A stretch of DNA of 64,000 nucleotides, taken from positions 128,710,375 through 128,774,374 of the forward strand of contig OZ026515.1 of NCBI GenBank assembly GCA_964019695.1, in the 5' to 3' direction. The position numbers were made by a program, and so were the translations under genes. This DNA comes from Loripinus fragilis. Taxonomy: Eukaryota; Mollusca; Bivalvia; Lucinida; Lucinidae. Below, piece by piece: positions 32,545 to 44,110 of the stretch. Each line of letters starts with the position of its first letter. Position 1 is the stretch's first letter. The notes under the pieces were generated by a model. The model was not told where the DNA came from. It saw only the letters and a program-made list of their open reading frames with translations, and searched no databases.

Positions 32545-32800
32545 GGCCTTTGACAACAAAGTAAGTAAGGAGGAAAAAAACAGCAATCGTTACAATAAAG
32601 TAGCACACCTGACCCAGGACACAACATTCCAAAGGGACAAAAACACAAGAAAACATCACACACATGAGAGGTTAGCCCTTTCCCAGCACGTGACCACAAG
32701 GCTGCAATGAACAGACAAGAAAGCACAACAGACACGAGACACAAATAACAAAAATGATCAACAAAAGAAACACCGCCTTGGAACAGTCATTAAAATATTT
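32545..32800 (+). repeat. Dispersed element G, copy in unit B
   Basis: GTAAGGAGGAAAAAAACAGC, CACACCTGACCCAGGACAC, TTTCCCAGCACGTGACCAC and AACACCGCCTTGGAACAGTC. The 3' part, missing in unit A, is present here. Confidence 0.7.
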
Positions 32801-34186
32801 TTTACATATCGAGCTGCTGTGTAAAACATGTTAGGCAGATGGCGACCCCTGTTTGGTTGCTGACTGGCATATTACTTCAGATTCAACACATACATCTTGT
32901 TGAGTTATAATTTAGATTTGATAGAAAAAAATCCTGCATTTCGCAGTCCATGATAATTTAGCTTATTTTAGAAACGTTTTTAGAAAATTATGTATAATTT
33001 ATACCTTTCTTTGAAATAAGATAACTGAAAGTGGTAGGAAGCCAAAGAACATTATTTCTATTTCTGAGTAAATATGACAAAAGAGCAGCTCAGTGCTGAT
33101 TTATATAGTGAACTTATTGACGAGAAAGTGTGAGCTAGTATGGGAGCTACTAGGCGTTAATGAAATAGTCAATGGAAGGTATGCCTTGCACGGTCATCCT
33201 AAAAAGGATTTTTAGAACTTAATTTGGTCTATCTATTGTATAAGGGTACCTAAAACTTACAGGATACAAAAGCACATCAGAAGTTTTCAAAACATAGACT
33301 TAATCTAAGCAAAACACCAGGATATCTTATAAAAATTCCCATAATATGCGTTAGTGGTTCTATAATCTCATTGTTCATGGTAATGGATATAAAAAAGATT
33401 TTTTACAGTAAGTTGTGCGACAAATTGTTAATACAAGTATTAAAATTATCCAATTCATTAAACTCAACAAACCATCATTCGTTCTAAGGCAGTACTTCTA
33501 TTTTTCTTTGTTTATACACTTTGATCCAATTACAAAAATAATTTGACATGAATAGAGGAAAAAACTATTGCATTCCGAATTAAATGTTTACTGTTTCTTT
33601 TTTCTAATTTGTTTCTAGAAACTGTTTTATTTTTATGCGCCAAAACAGTAGTGGAGATCCTGTATACTTGAATATTAATAGAGACACTCATTTAAATTCA
33701 TTGTCATCAAAAACAGTAGTGGGGATCCTGTATACTTGAATATTAATAGAGACGCTAAATTAAATTCATTGTCATCAAACTATTGTTGTACAGTTGGTCC
33801 ACTCATTGGCGAGAATGCTTAAATTGATCTTCAATTTTCGAATGTTGCTACATGATGTATGCTAGGTTTAGCATGCAGCCGTCTCAATCAAAATTGCAAT
33901 ATGGTTGGAAACCCTCCGTATTGTTAAGATAGTTACAGTGATATTGCTTAATAATTTTGAAAATTTATGTCGAGTGAATTGTTTTGATGATATTGAACAT
34001 TGAAATATGTGTGAATGTTGTGAATTGGATAATATTGTGTTGATTTCTTTTTAAATAGAAATGACAACATTAGCAATTGTTTTACAATGTCCCTCATGTC
34101 CAAATGAAGCCATATTAGAATAGTAGTTTATTTTTATTATTCTGTTATCTTAGTATTTTTTAAAGAAAAGCCAGCAATAGAAAACT
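32800..34186. other. Segment of unit B absent from unit A
   Basis: Non-coding. Holds a 68-bp direct duplication at about 33644-33780 (AAACAGTAGTGGAGATCCTG, then TATACTTGAATATTAATAGA in both) and, at 33970-34186, another copy of the TTGAACATTGAAATATGT segment that recurs at 34770. It may be a deletion from A between copies of this internal repeat. Confidence 0.6.
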
Positions 34187-36129
34187 TAGTCCTTGCATTC
34201 CTTCAACATATATCGCATAACATTTAAGCCAACTTTTTCAGTAAAGTATAACTCCTTGCGCATAATTTAGTCTTCAAGAATAATGCAATTAAATTCCATT
34301 TGAATTAGATTCTTTTATTATTGAGACGCATATTTCAAATTATTTGTTTTCAAAAGTGGTAACTTGTTACAGTATTATAATAAGTCCGTCAGCATTGTTT
34401 TGAAGCATATGTAAATTAGTTTTTTCGCTTCCTTCATGCATACAACCGTACACAAAACATAGAACGTTTTATTTGACCCACCCTTTCTTCGGCACACTCC
34501 GCCCCTAGTTAATTTGATTCAGTTTCTGCTGTTTTGCTTAATATTTCAGATGATGCTATGTATAAACAATGGTATCCAATAATCTGTCATGGTGGTCAAT
34601 ATAAGCTGCTTGGAAGAACGCAACAGTGATAGAATTCTCAAAAAAGACATGACTGACTGATGAGGCTGGAAGCCCTCCCACCCCTCAGCTAATAATGGTA
34701 ATGGCTGGAAATATGTGTCTAAATGTTGTGAATTGGATACATATTGTGTTGATAAATAGAACATCTTTTTGATGACATTGAACATTGAAATATATATATT
34801 AATGTTGTGAATTGGATACATATTGTGTTGAGTACATGTAATAGAATATCTTTCGAAATAGAAATGACAACATAAGCTATTGTTTTACAATGTCCGTCGT
34901 GGCCAAATAAAGACAATATTAGAATAGAAGTTTCTTTTTTATTATTCATTTACCTTTGCAATTTTGTAAAGAAAAAACAAAAAATTGAGACATTAGTCTA
35001 TGCATTCCTTCTCAATATATTGAATCACATTTAAGCTAATAAATCAGTAAAACTTAACTCCTTGCGCATATAGTCTTCAAGAATAACTATAGTTTATACT
35101 AACCGTCCCATTAAATTCAATGCCGTTAAACGTTGAACTTGTTAAGTAAACTATCATTATACTATCTGTCCCATTAAAGTCATGACCATAGAAAAATAAT
35201 CTGCTAAATTAACCACCGTTTAACTAGTTGCACTATTAGATTAATCAAAAATCACTGCAGACCTCATGAAATAAATATCATTAAATTATCTGTGCCTTTA
35301 TGTTAAAGGTCATTCAAATAGTTTTATTGTTGATTAATGAGGCTTAAATTTATCATTATTACTTTAAGTGCCATAACAAAGTTTACCAATAACTTCATTT
35401 CAATTAACAGGGCATCAGAATAGCTCGTCTCAAGACTTGACAGGTTTTAATGGTCCTTAAAGTTTGCGTATCACTTGATGCAGAATAAGGGGTTATTTTA
35501 ATGACACCACCCGTTAACATGCCTTTTTTTAACTGTATAGTATAAATCCAATAAAACATTCCAACAAATACTAACGGCAATAAATAATGGGTTTCGTCAA
35601 TTAAATGGTGTTTTAATGACAAATCCACGCATATTTAATGCATGTGCATGCAGTAGTTACAGGCAGCATGACGAGTTGTTCACAAAAGTGTGACCATTAT
35701 CTGATCTATTTAATACAGTTAACCATCATTCATTCACATCTATTTTTGAAAAAAAAAACACTAAAACCTAAGAGTTTACAGTCAGTATGAAGCTGTGTTA
35801 TCAAAAGTGCCTGCGATAATTATGTGAGCATGACAAATTTATGCTCAGCTGAGTTAAGCATGAAGAAAGTTTTCTAACCTCTGGGTATGAATTCGTTAAA
35901 ACCACAAGTTTTGGTTTTAGCACCCCCAGTCATATTCACTTGACAATGTTTCGTGGGTTTTGGTTGCAGTTTAGCTTTCCAAATTATTGGAGGGGGGGGG
36001 GGGCTTGTTTGTAATCGAGGTAAACAGTTCAGATGCTGATAAGATGCCTTAAATTTTGTTCGTACTGAACGTTGGTTTCATTTCCATTTTGGGCTTTTGT
36101 ATTGCTGATTTGGGCTTAACATGTTTTGC

Positions 36130-36510
36130 GTTTTAACAACAACAGAATCTAGGGTGAAGATTTGGTACCAGGAAAATGGATTAAATCTCCCCAGGCGCTG
36201 GCTTAGGCTGATGCTGCTGTCCGTTCAAACGCGGTGGTTGATTGTTGATTCATTACAAATGTATTGAGCGTGACTCGAGTTTATATTGGGTTCTATGTTT
36301 GGTTCTTGTTTTGGTTTGCAGTACTTAGTGTCCTTTCTAGTTTTGTAATCATCTTGATGTGTAAGAGAGAGCTGGCTGCTTTACTTTGATTGTCTTCCTG
36401 ATACATTGTATCTTGCGACTGTAAGTGTTCAATGACACAGTGTTCTTCCTCACAGTGCCGTGGGTTGGTCTGCAGTGTGTGATTGTGTTATTTCCTGATC
36501 TTACCTTTTG
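36130..36510 (+). repeat. Dispersed element F in unit B
   Basis: ACAACAACAGAATCTAGGGT, GAGAGAGCTGGCTGC, GACTGTAAGTGTTCAATGAC then ACAGTGTTCTTCCTCACAGT. It carries one and a fraction of the segment that is expanded to about 46 units at 5441-7440. Confidence 0.7.
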
Positions 36511-36625
36511 GCAACCAAACAAGCATGTCGGGCCATCTCTATTTTCCGAAAAAATAACAGACACGGACTGATGCATTAATCCTTCTGAGAACAGTATGGA
36601 AAATTGGGCTGGAAAGTGGTTTATA

Positions 36626-37052
36626 GCTCAATGAATACGATAAACATAACAGACAGAAAAAAGTACCAACATCTCCTCGGGTAATTTATCAAAGCAAAAC
36701 AGAAGTACAACACATAGAATGCATCAATGCACTTCTTATCAATAATTTAACCCGTATAAGCCTAGCGTGCTTTTTGTGGAACATTGGCAAACAGTGCAAA
36801 ACCACACCAGACGCCGCAAAACGCCTGGTCAGGTTCTCCACTGTTTACTTACAGAAGTGTTTTTTTTTAAATTTAGATAATAATGAAAAATACCACCCAG
36901 CAACCCTGAAATTGGAAATGGACTCGTCCAAATGGTAAGGATGGGAAAATATATTTGGCATAAATGGGTTAAAGGCGCAGTCAAACATTTGCAGTCTCCC
37001 GAATGTTATAATTAACCCTTTGCCTTATAGTTGCACCTTTTAAAGATTTTGC
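36626..37052. other. Block of unit B not matching unit A
   Basis: Counterpart of 24131-24637 by position but not by sequence. Contains CCAGACGCCGCAAAACGCCT and no coding frame of note. Confidence 0.55.
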
Positions 37053-37249
37053 TGTTTGCTTAAGAAAAAATATGATTAGATATAATCTGACACTAGTGGA
37101 GCAGACAAACGTGATAGTTTATATATAATAATAATTCATAGTGGGTGGAGCTTAGCCTGGACATTCATGAAGAAAAGGATTAATTATTAACCTTAAGCTT
37201 TCCGTTACTAACGGCAACGAGTTAGGGACGCTTTGGCTTATTTTAAGTG

Positions 37250-37610
37250 AGTAAGGGTGCAAAGATCAGGAATCGATACAATCAAGTACCACACCTGACC
37301 CAGGATACCAAGGCTCATTTACACCATCTCGATGCTTCGCGCTGTGAAACCGGTTAAAGCCCTCCAGGAAATACTTTTACTGACCGTTCCAAGGCGGTAC
37401 TTCTTTTATGGATCATTCATGTTATTTCTGTCGTGTGTTTGGTATGCTTTTCGTGCGTCTGTTTATTATTGCCTTGTGGTCACCTGCTGGGAAAGGGCTT
37501 ACCTCTTGGCTCTCGTTTGTAATGTCTAATTGTGAGTTTGTTACTTTCCCATTGGTATCCTTGGTCAGATATGGTACTTGATTGTATCGATTCCAGATCT
37601 TTGTCCTCTA
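37250..37610. repeat. Element G in head-to-head form, unit B
   Basis: Same arrangement as 24841-25200 in unit A with only scattered substitutions, so the foldback structure existed before the duplication. Confidence 0.7.
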
Positions 37611-38510
37611 TCTTACTTATGCTACGCTTTTCTTGCTATGTCTTATGGAAAAATAGAACACTACATATTTTTAGAGCATTCACACGAATGTTAGCGATAA
37701 TTGCCCTATCCATCGCTCGCGTTAGTGTGAATGCAACATTAAAATTTTATTATTATTAAAAGTTTTCGGTAGACACAGTATGACACGTTGCCTTTTTAAA
37801 AGTGAATGGGTCAAAACGTGAAAATGATGGCCTCATTCACACCAAGGCGAAGCGTCAACGGCGTTGTGTTATATGCGTTTCTTGGTGTGTCTTACGGAAA
37901 ATATAGAACACTACGTATAAATTGGCGCCAGAGCATTTCTGTGAGAGATATTTTAGTTTAAAAACTTCATAATTCCATCTTATCTTTGGTGGTGGAAGAG
38001 ATGTTGTGATAAGGTTCACACTAAAGCAAAGCCTCGACGAGTCGTGCCTTGATTTACAGTCAGCATGACGATTTCTTAACCAAAGTACGACAAGGTCCAG
38101 TTACGTATTTTAATATAGGCCACTGCTGCGTCTAACGAAAAAAACAGAACAGAACAGAAATACATGTTTATCTTAATCAGTGGCGTATCTAATATAAGTC
38201 ACTTTTTAATGTAGCATTCACGCCAACGCGAGCGATACTGTGCCTAGTTATGGTTCTATTTTTTGTTGTTGTTGTTGTTAAACATAACGATTCGCATTGG
38301 TGCCAATAGGACCCATGGATTGAGTTTAATTAAGACAAACACAAGTAAAATTCAAATGATTGCTAATTATCTAACCTCAGTAGCCCGTCTCCAAATCAGA
38401 CTCTCGTGTAATGATCATATAGTACCAGTGAGTAAATGGAACACCCATCTAGCACAAACCTTTGTCAGGTTCATACAATGTTTTTTTTTAGAAATATCTG
38501 AATACATAAT

Positions 38511-38749
38511 TGAGCCGCGACATGAGATTTCCAACAATGTGGTATGTGCAACCAGCAAAGCCTCAGATCAGCCTGCGCATAAGCGCAGTCTGATCAGAGC
38601 CTTTGCTAGTCGCTTGAATATTCTATGAGTGTTAAGCTACGGACTGAACATTATTTGAAATTTCTAAGCTTAATAGGAGGCTGTACAGGCTCGTCTGTGT
38701 CTACACTTGTCAAAATACCACATTGTTGGAAATCACATGTCATGGCTCA
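38511..38749 (-). mobile_element. MITE M1, copy 4 (unit B)
   Basis: Orthologue of copy 3. TGAGCCGCGACATGAGATTT to CATGTCATGGCTCA, internal hairpin intact. Confidence 0.85.
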
Positions 38750-39556
38750 ATTATGTACTTAGTATAGGTTTAGATTAACACTTTTTAGCGTAAGATCTTA
38801 TATGTACCTATCAATTTTAATATATGTTTTGGATGCTCAAAAAAATGGTTCGTGCGAAATAAGAAAAATATTTCTTTGGGTACACACTCTTAACTAAAGA
38901 CCTGGATATACCAGTGCAACTGGTTATTTAATCTCGCTAATTTGAAGTCCTCGTAACCAGGTCCTGTTTGACTCATCTTCTTACGGGTGTCTATTTTTTC
39001 GGCAGCTGATTTGAAGTATTTAAGAATTAAGTGCGTGACATTTTATCAATCAATCAAATTGAAAACCTATAATTAACCTGACAATACTCCCCATAGAAGT
39101 CAAAGAGTTACGCTTATAAGCCCTCCGCACTCCCCTTATGAAGTTAAATGATAAAAGATGTCATTTTACCTTTTTTCTGATTGGTTTATTAGAACAAGGG
39201 CCTAAAGTCTCCTATTCATTTAGTATTTGCGGTTGCTATGGAAACATAAAGTAGCCGTCATTTTGGGCCAAATTATGAGACATTTGTAGAGCACAAGGGA
39301 CTACCAAAACCTATTTGCACAGTAGTTAAGATTTACCAAGATGCGCAGGTGGTTTTTATGATTTGACTGCTTAGTGAACGAACTTCTGAATGCTCAAATT
39401 TGGCCCAAATGACAATATCTTTATCTTGAGTTTAGGCGGCCATTTTCTGTTAATACATTTATAGTACAGGTGGTTTATCGATTTTATTGCATGGCGTTAT
39501 ATACCACTCCCATGTGATAAAAAAAATGCATGTGACTATGAATGGACAAACGGGGA

Positions 39557-40145
39557 CAATACGTTTGATGATCAAACAATACGTTTGAGCGAATACGTTT
39601 GGGCGAACTTTGTATGAATACGTTTGGGCGAACTTTGTATGTATACGTTTGGGCGAACTTTTAGTAAGTTTCACAATACATTTAAGCTAACATTTTTATT
39701 CTAAGGTACTCTGCGAAAAGCGATTTTAATATAGAAATTATTTTTACTAACACAGAAAAGCCAGGGATTTTAGTCGATGATTTTAGATTTATAACAGACA
39801 AAATAACAGAAACAAACTTTTTTATTGAGGTTGCCACAACCAGTTGTAAAACATATTTGGAACATGAAATCATTCTTGATGGAAAACTTGACCATCATGG
39901 ACCTGACGATGAGAGAACGTTTCAGAGACACAAATTAAGAACTGATTGCAAGCGAAAAGCGGAAACTGGCCCATAAAATTTATTTATCTTCTTACGGAAC
40001 GTGGGTACCTAGGTATACCTGAATGCCTATGAAAAAGTCTGCCAAACGTATTCGCTCATTCGTATTGTAAAAAAATCGCTCAAACGTAAATTTGGAAAAA
40101 AGTCGCTCAAACGTAAATTTGGGAAAAAGTCTCTCAAACGTGCTG
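39557..40145. mobile_element. Foldback element with ACGTTTGAGCGA arrays (unit B)
   Basis: Left array ATACGTTTGGGCGAACTTTG repeated at 39594-39665, right array CGCTCAAACGTAAATTTGG at 40076-40140. Uninterrupted in B, so the whole is about 590 bp. Repeat number differs from unit A. Confidence 0.7.
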
Positions 40146-40401
40146 CGCTTGGACAAACATGTAAAAATTCAAAAGCATACGTTAACCAAGGGCAAGGGGT
40201 GATAGATACTACATAACTACCAGTAAAAATGAACAAATACGAGGGTTGTTCAAATATGAATGCAAGTAGCTTCATAACTTTCTTCATATATATGCCACGA
40301 TAAAATAGCATACATTTCTGGAAAGAACTATTTGTCGCCTTTAAAATGACACGAAACAGAAAGAAACACTCTATTTATTTTTCGTGTTACAGACGCTTAT
40401 A

Positions 40402-40514
40402 AATAAAATCAAATCATTCTTTATTTTCTCTCAGTCCAAGTACATTGGCAACATGAGGTACAATAAACAATAAGGGGTACAATATATGAGGCATAAATGA
40501 AATAACATGAATAT
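40402..40514 (-). mobile_element. Short LINE or SINE 3' tail inserted in unit B
   Basis: AAATAAAATCAAATCATTCT, TTATTTTCTCTCAGTCCAAG and ATGAGGTACAATAAACAATA are absent from unit A, where GCTTATAAAAAGGTC is continuous. The minus strand ends in AATGATTTGATTTTATTT, a style of tail common in non-LTR elements. TATAAA occurs at both edges. Confidence 0.55.
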
Positions 40515-40707
40515 AAAAAGGTCATTCCTGTATACTAAAGTTTTTCTGAAGTAAATTGCCATACACGTTCTTACGGAAGCCCTGGAGGGACATTTAACTT
40601 ATTAATTATCACTTATTACTTACTACTTATTACTTATCACTTATTACTTATTACTTATTACTTACTACTTATCACTTATTACTTACTACTTATTACTTAT
40701 CATATCA

Positions 40708-41039
40708 CCGGGCCGCGTAGCGCAGTCAGTAACGTGTCTGGCAACAGATGTGAGTCTGATTGCAGATCCAGGGGTCGCAAGTTCGATCCCGGCCCGGTTC
40801 CATACTTTCGTGGAGATTGATCATGGAATAATTTCTACGGTCATCCTCCTCCCTTCCGCTGAATCATTCAAGAAGGGTTGTTGTCAGTTACAAGTGAAAT
40901 TATGTGCACGAAGTACTGGTTAACAGCTTGTTCGAGCTTGCCCAGGAAAATATGTGGTTAGGTGAACTGACCATCCCACAATGACAATAGCTGTTGACTT
41001 GGGACGTAAAGCAACAAAACAAACAAACAAGCAAACAAA
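40708..41039 (+). mobile_element. SINE-C, tRNA-headed, inserted in the FB1 left arm
   Basis: Head GGGCCGCGTAGCGCAGTCAG with the A-box-like TAGCGCAGTCAG and a B box GTTCGATCCCGG. The tail ends in CAAA repeats. Flanked by a 13-bp direct repeat ACTTATCATATCA (40695-40707 and 41040-41052), a clear target duplication. The opposite arm of FB1 lacks it. Transcription by Pol III would start near the head, as in other tRNA-derived SINEs. Confidence 0.85.
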
Positions 41040-41113
41040 ACTTATCATATCATTATATCACCCGTATAATGGCGGGAAACTCCATTGTACATTCCATGTA
41101 ATAGCGGTAAGCT

Positions 41114-41114
<1 letters not shown>

Positions 41115-41155
<41 letters not shown>

Positions 41156-41380
41156 CTAGCAGCAGTAAAAGTAGTAGTAGTAGTTAAATATTAGTGGTGG
41201 TAATGATTGTAGTAGTAGTAGAAGTAGTAGTAGTAGTAGTAGTAATAGTAGCAGTAGTTGTTGCAGTAGTAGAAGAAGTAGTAGTAGTAGTAGTACTTAG
41301 CAGTAGAAGAAGTTGCTGTTGTTGCAGTAGTAGTAGTATTAATATTAGTGGTGGTAATGATTGTAGTAGTAGTAGAAGTA
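41115..41380 (+). repeat. AGT triplet repeats
   Basis: Imperfect runs of AGT with AGC, AGA and GTT variants, broken by TAATGATTGTAGTAG segments. The open frames rich in Ser or Val here are repeat artefacts. Confidence 0.95.
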
Positions 41381-41587
41381 GTTTGTTTGTTTGTTTGATT
41401 TGATTCTTTATGTCCCATCAACAATCTTTCAGTTAAAATGGGACGGGTCTTCCTGGGTTGAACCAGTACTAAGCTAGGATAAATGTGTCTTGCTCATGGA
41501 AAGCAACGCAGTGACGCTGGTGAGGCTCGAACCCGTGGCCCCTCGGTAACGAGTCAAGCAATCTACAAATGAGCCACTGCGCTCCCT
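41381..41587 (-). mobile_element. SINE-M within FB1, left copy
   Basis: On the minus strand: GAGCGCAGTGGCTCATTTGT, GGGTTCGAGCCTCACCAGCG (B box), TTTCCATGAGCAAGACACAT, AACCCAGGAAGACCCGTCC, then a tail with AATCAAATCAAACAAACAAA. The right copy at 42004-42201 is in the opposite orientation. Confidence 0.85.
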
Positions 41588-41643
41588 AGTAGTAGTAGTA
41601 GTAGTAGTAGAAGTAGTAGTAGAAGTAGTAGTAGAAGTGGTGG

Positions 41644-41676
<33 letters not shown>

Positions 41677-41696
41677 TACTACTACTACTACTACCA
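41588..41696. repeat. AGT run meeting an ACT run (cruciform-type)
   Basis: AGTAGTAGTAG with AGAAGT variants up to about 41643, then ACTACTACTAC with ACTTCT at the mirrored position. A perfect-looking inverted repeat of about 45 bp per arm. Confidence 0.85.
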
Positions 41697-41925
41697 AAAA
41701 AGTAGTAAGTAGTAACTAATAAGTAGTAAGTAATAACTAATAAGTAGTAAGTAATAACTAGTAAGTAGTAAGTAATAACTTATAAGTAGTAAGTAATAAC
41801 TAATAAGTAGTAAGTAGTAACTAATAAGTAGTAAGTAATAACTAATAAGTAGTAAGTAATAACTAATAAGTAGTAAGTAATAACAAATAAGTAGTAAGTA
41901 ATAACAAATAAGTAGTAATAGTAGC
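41697..41925 (+). repeat. 18-bp tandem array inside FB1
   Basis: Units AAGTAGTAAGTAATAACT repeated about 12 times with variants. It is related in sequence to the heptamer arrays of the outer arms. Confidence 0.85.
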
Positions 41926-42003
41926 TGTAGTACTTCGTCTACTACTACTACTACTACTACTACTACAACTACTACAATCATTACCACCACTTATATTACT
42001 ACC

Positions 42004-42201
42004 CTGGAGCGCAATGGCTCAGTGGTAGAGTGCTCGCCTCGAGACCGAGAAGCCACGGGTTTGAGCCTCACAGGCGTCACTACGTTGTGGTCCTTGAGCA
42101 AGACCCAGGTATCCTAGCTTAGTACAGGTTCAACCAAGGAATACCCGTCCAAATATAAATGAAAGATTGTTGATGGAACATTTATAATCAAATTAAACAA
42201 A
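42004..42201 (+). mobile_element. SINE-M within FB1, right copy
   Basis: Head GGAGCGCAATGGCTCAGTGG with the A box, GGGTTTGAGCCTCACAGGCG at the B-box position, TCCTTGAGCAAGACCCAGGT, AGTACAGGTTCAACCAAGGA, tail AATCAAATTAAACAAA. Diverged from the left copy, so the two may be independent insertions or an old inverted duplication. Confidence 0.85.
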
Positions 42202-42202
42202 T

Positions 42203-42380
42203 ATATTACTACTTCTACTACTACAACAACAATAATAATCACTACCACCACTTATACTACTGCTGCTACTACTATAACTACTAGTACTACTACACTACTA
42301 CTGCTGCTACTATTACTACTACTGCTACTACTACTCCTACTACTACAACACTACTGCTGCTGCTACTACTACTACTACTG

Positions 42381-42430
<50 letters not shown>

Positions 42431-42673
42431 GCTACTACTACTACTGCTACTACTACTACTGCTACTACTACTAATACTACTACTACTACTGCTACTACTA
42501 CTGCTACTGCTACTGCTACTGCTACTACTACTACTGCTACTACTACTACTGCTACTCCTACTACTACTGCTACTGCTACTACTACTACTACTGCTACTAC
42601 TACTACTACGACTACTACTTCTACAGCAAAACCAGCAACACCAACTACACATATACTACTACTACAACTACTT

Positions 42674-42736
<63 letters not shown>

Positions 42737-42794
42737 TGACAGCGAAAACAGCAACATCCACTACAAATATTCTGCTACTACAACTACTACTACT
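42203..42794 (+). repeat. ACT triplet repeats
   Basis: Long imperfect runs of ACT with GCT variants (many ACTGCT), mirroring the AGT run of the left half. One break at 42622-42655 and a similar one at 42735-42770 (ACAGCAAAACCAGCAAC and ACAGCGAAAACAGCAAC) show an internal duplication. Confidence 0.95.
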
Positions 42795-44110
42795 ACTACT
42801 ACAGCTACGGCTGTTACAGGGAATGTATATTTGGAGTTTCCCGCCGTTATAGGGGTGATAAATGATATGATAAGTAATAAGTAGTAAGTAATAAGTAATA
42901 AGTAGTAAGTAATAAGTAATAAGTAATAAGTGATAAGTAATAAGTAGTAAGTAATAAGTAATAAGTAAAAATGTCCCTCCAGGGATTCGGTACGTTCTGG
43001 CACATGTGCGGATATAGTGTGATATCGTTGTAAGTTTGAGACAAAGTGGCACCAAATTTTAGATGCAAGTTTAAGGTACATTGACAAAGTTGCTTGCATG
43101 AAAAAGTTTATATAATCCTGTTTCAATCTCGAGTTAACAGGCACGTTTTTGACGTCATTAACTTTATGAAAAACGTCGTTTTGAGTTATCTACTGATTAT
43201 GCAATTATAAACATCGCTGTGTCCTTTTCTTTGCGTTTAGCTTACAACATGCTTAATATGTCATAAGGGAGTTTTCAAAACGCTCTGTCCTGTATTTACA
43301 GAGTTATCACATTTTGTATCATTTTTCAAGCATTTTTCTGCTTCTTAATGACGTATTTACATTAGTTGAAATATGTTCCATCTGTCTAGTCCTCACGACC
43401 AGGTGAGTAACTTTATGTAAAAAATGCCTATTTGGTAAAACTTAAAGTTAACGCTCAAATTTCGATTAAAGCCGCAATATTATGACAACAAATTTAAGTA
43501 TAAGTTCTTTAACCCCTTCACTTAAGGAATTTTTGACTTAATAAAATGCTTTTCAGCGTTCAAAAATTACCCACTATTCTTCAATGGTTTGTAGCAACAA
43601 CTCAGTATGAGCGATCAACATATTGTCTTTGAATTTAAGCTAGTTTAAATGTTGCTTCGTGCATTTTGCTAGAGATACGTTTGACTGAAAACTGAAAGGT
43701 GGTGTTTTGTTTACCATTTATTTGCAATAATAAGGAGACTTTAGTGAAAACGATTCGATGTTATTTAACAAAAACATGTCGGATTTTCGCAACTTTCACA
43801 GAATCATTATTAAAGTATACGGGGATACTTCCTTAAACATTTCAAGAAATTTCACCGATTTATCGAAGAATTATACGCTCGTCTATATCACTGGTATATG
43901 TTCGAAGCTTGAGTTTGTTAGTATACTAAATTTAAAGTGACCCTCATTATAAGGGCTATAACTCGACAAATATAATGTATTTTTGTTTAAGTTTGGTGCC
44001 AGTTTAAAGGTGACATATAGTCCTTTATAGAAACGTATACCATTTTGTCGTAGCATATATGTGAAGAAAGTTATGAGGCTACTTGCATTCATATTTGAAC
44101 AGCCCTCGTA

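Larger units (their letters stand above)
40572..42991. mobile_element. Foldback element FB1, 2420 bp, compound satellite arms
   Basis: Flanked by ACGTTCT on both sides (40565-40571 and 42992-42998); unit A has a single ACGTTTT at 29143-29149, the empty site. Each arm has the same order of layers, inverted: an outer segment (CCCTGGAGGGACATTT), an array of ACTTATT-like heptamers (40592-40706; 42865-42970), a unique segment with GGCGGGAAACTCCA (41041-41118; 42795-42860), then long AGT or ACT triplet runs. Inside are an 18-bp tandem array and two opposed SINE-M copies. There is no coding sequence. Layered tandem-repeat arms are typical of Foldback (FB/Galileo-type) elements; membership in that family is inference. 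Confidence 0.8.
31010..43795 (+). repeat. Segmental duplication, unit B
   Basis: Collinear copy of 19480-29945, longer because of insertions: an extra 32770-34190 segment, a short LINE tail (about 40402-40514) and the 2.4-kb foldback element (40572-42991). It lacks the 449-bp element, the F insertion and the 733-bp block of unit A. It begins inside element G, like unit A. Confidence 0.9.
40240..44108 (+). mobile_element. CGAGGG/TA element E1, complete, with nested insertions
   Basis: Starts CGAGGGTTGTTCAAATATGA and ends TCATATTTGAACAGCCCTCG, flanked by TA on both sides (40238-40239 and 44109-44110). The terminal inverted repeats extend over about 118 bp with modest divergence. Without the foldback insertion (2.4 kb) and the short LINE tail, the element would be about 1.3 kb, the size of a typical mariner, but no transposase motif is visible in any frame. 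Confidence 0.75.

Noticed and set aside
40708..40800. Functional tRNA gene
   Set aside because: A and B boxes are present, but it continues into a SINE body with a CAAA tail and a 13-bp target duplication.
41187..42652. Open frames rich in Ser, Val or Tyr
   Set aside because: Direct translation of AGT/ACT triplet and heptamer arrays within the foldback element.
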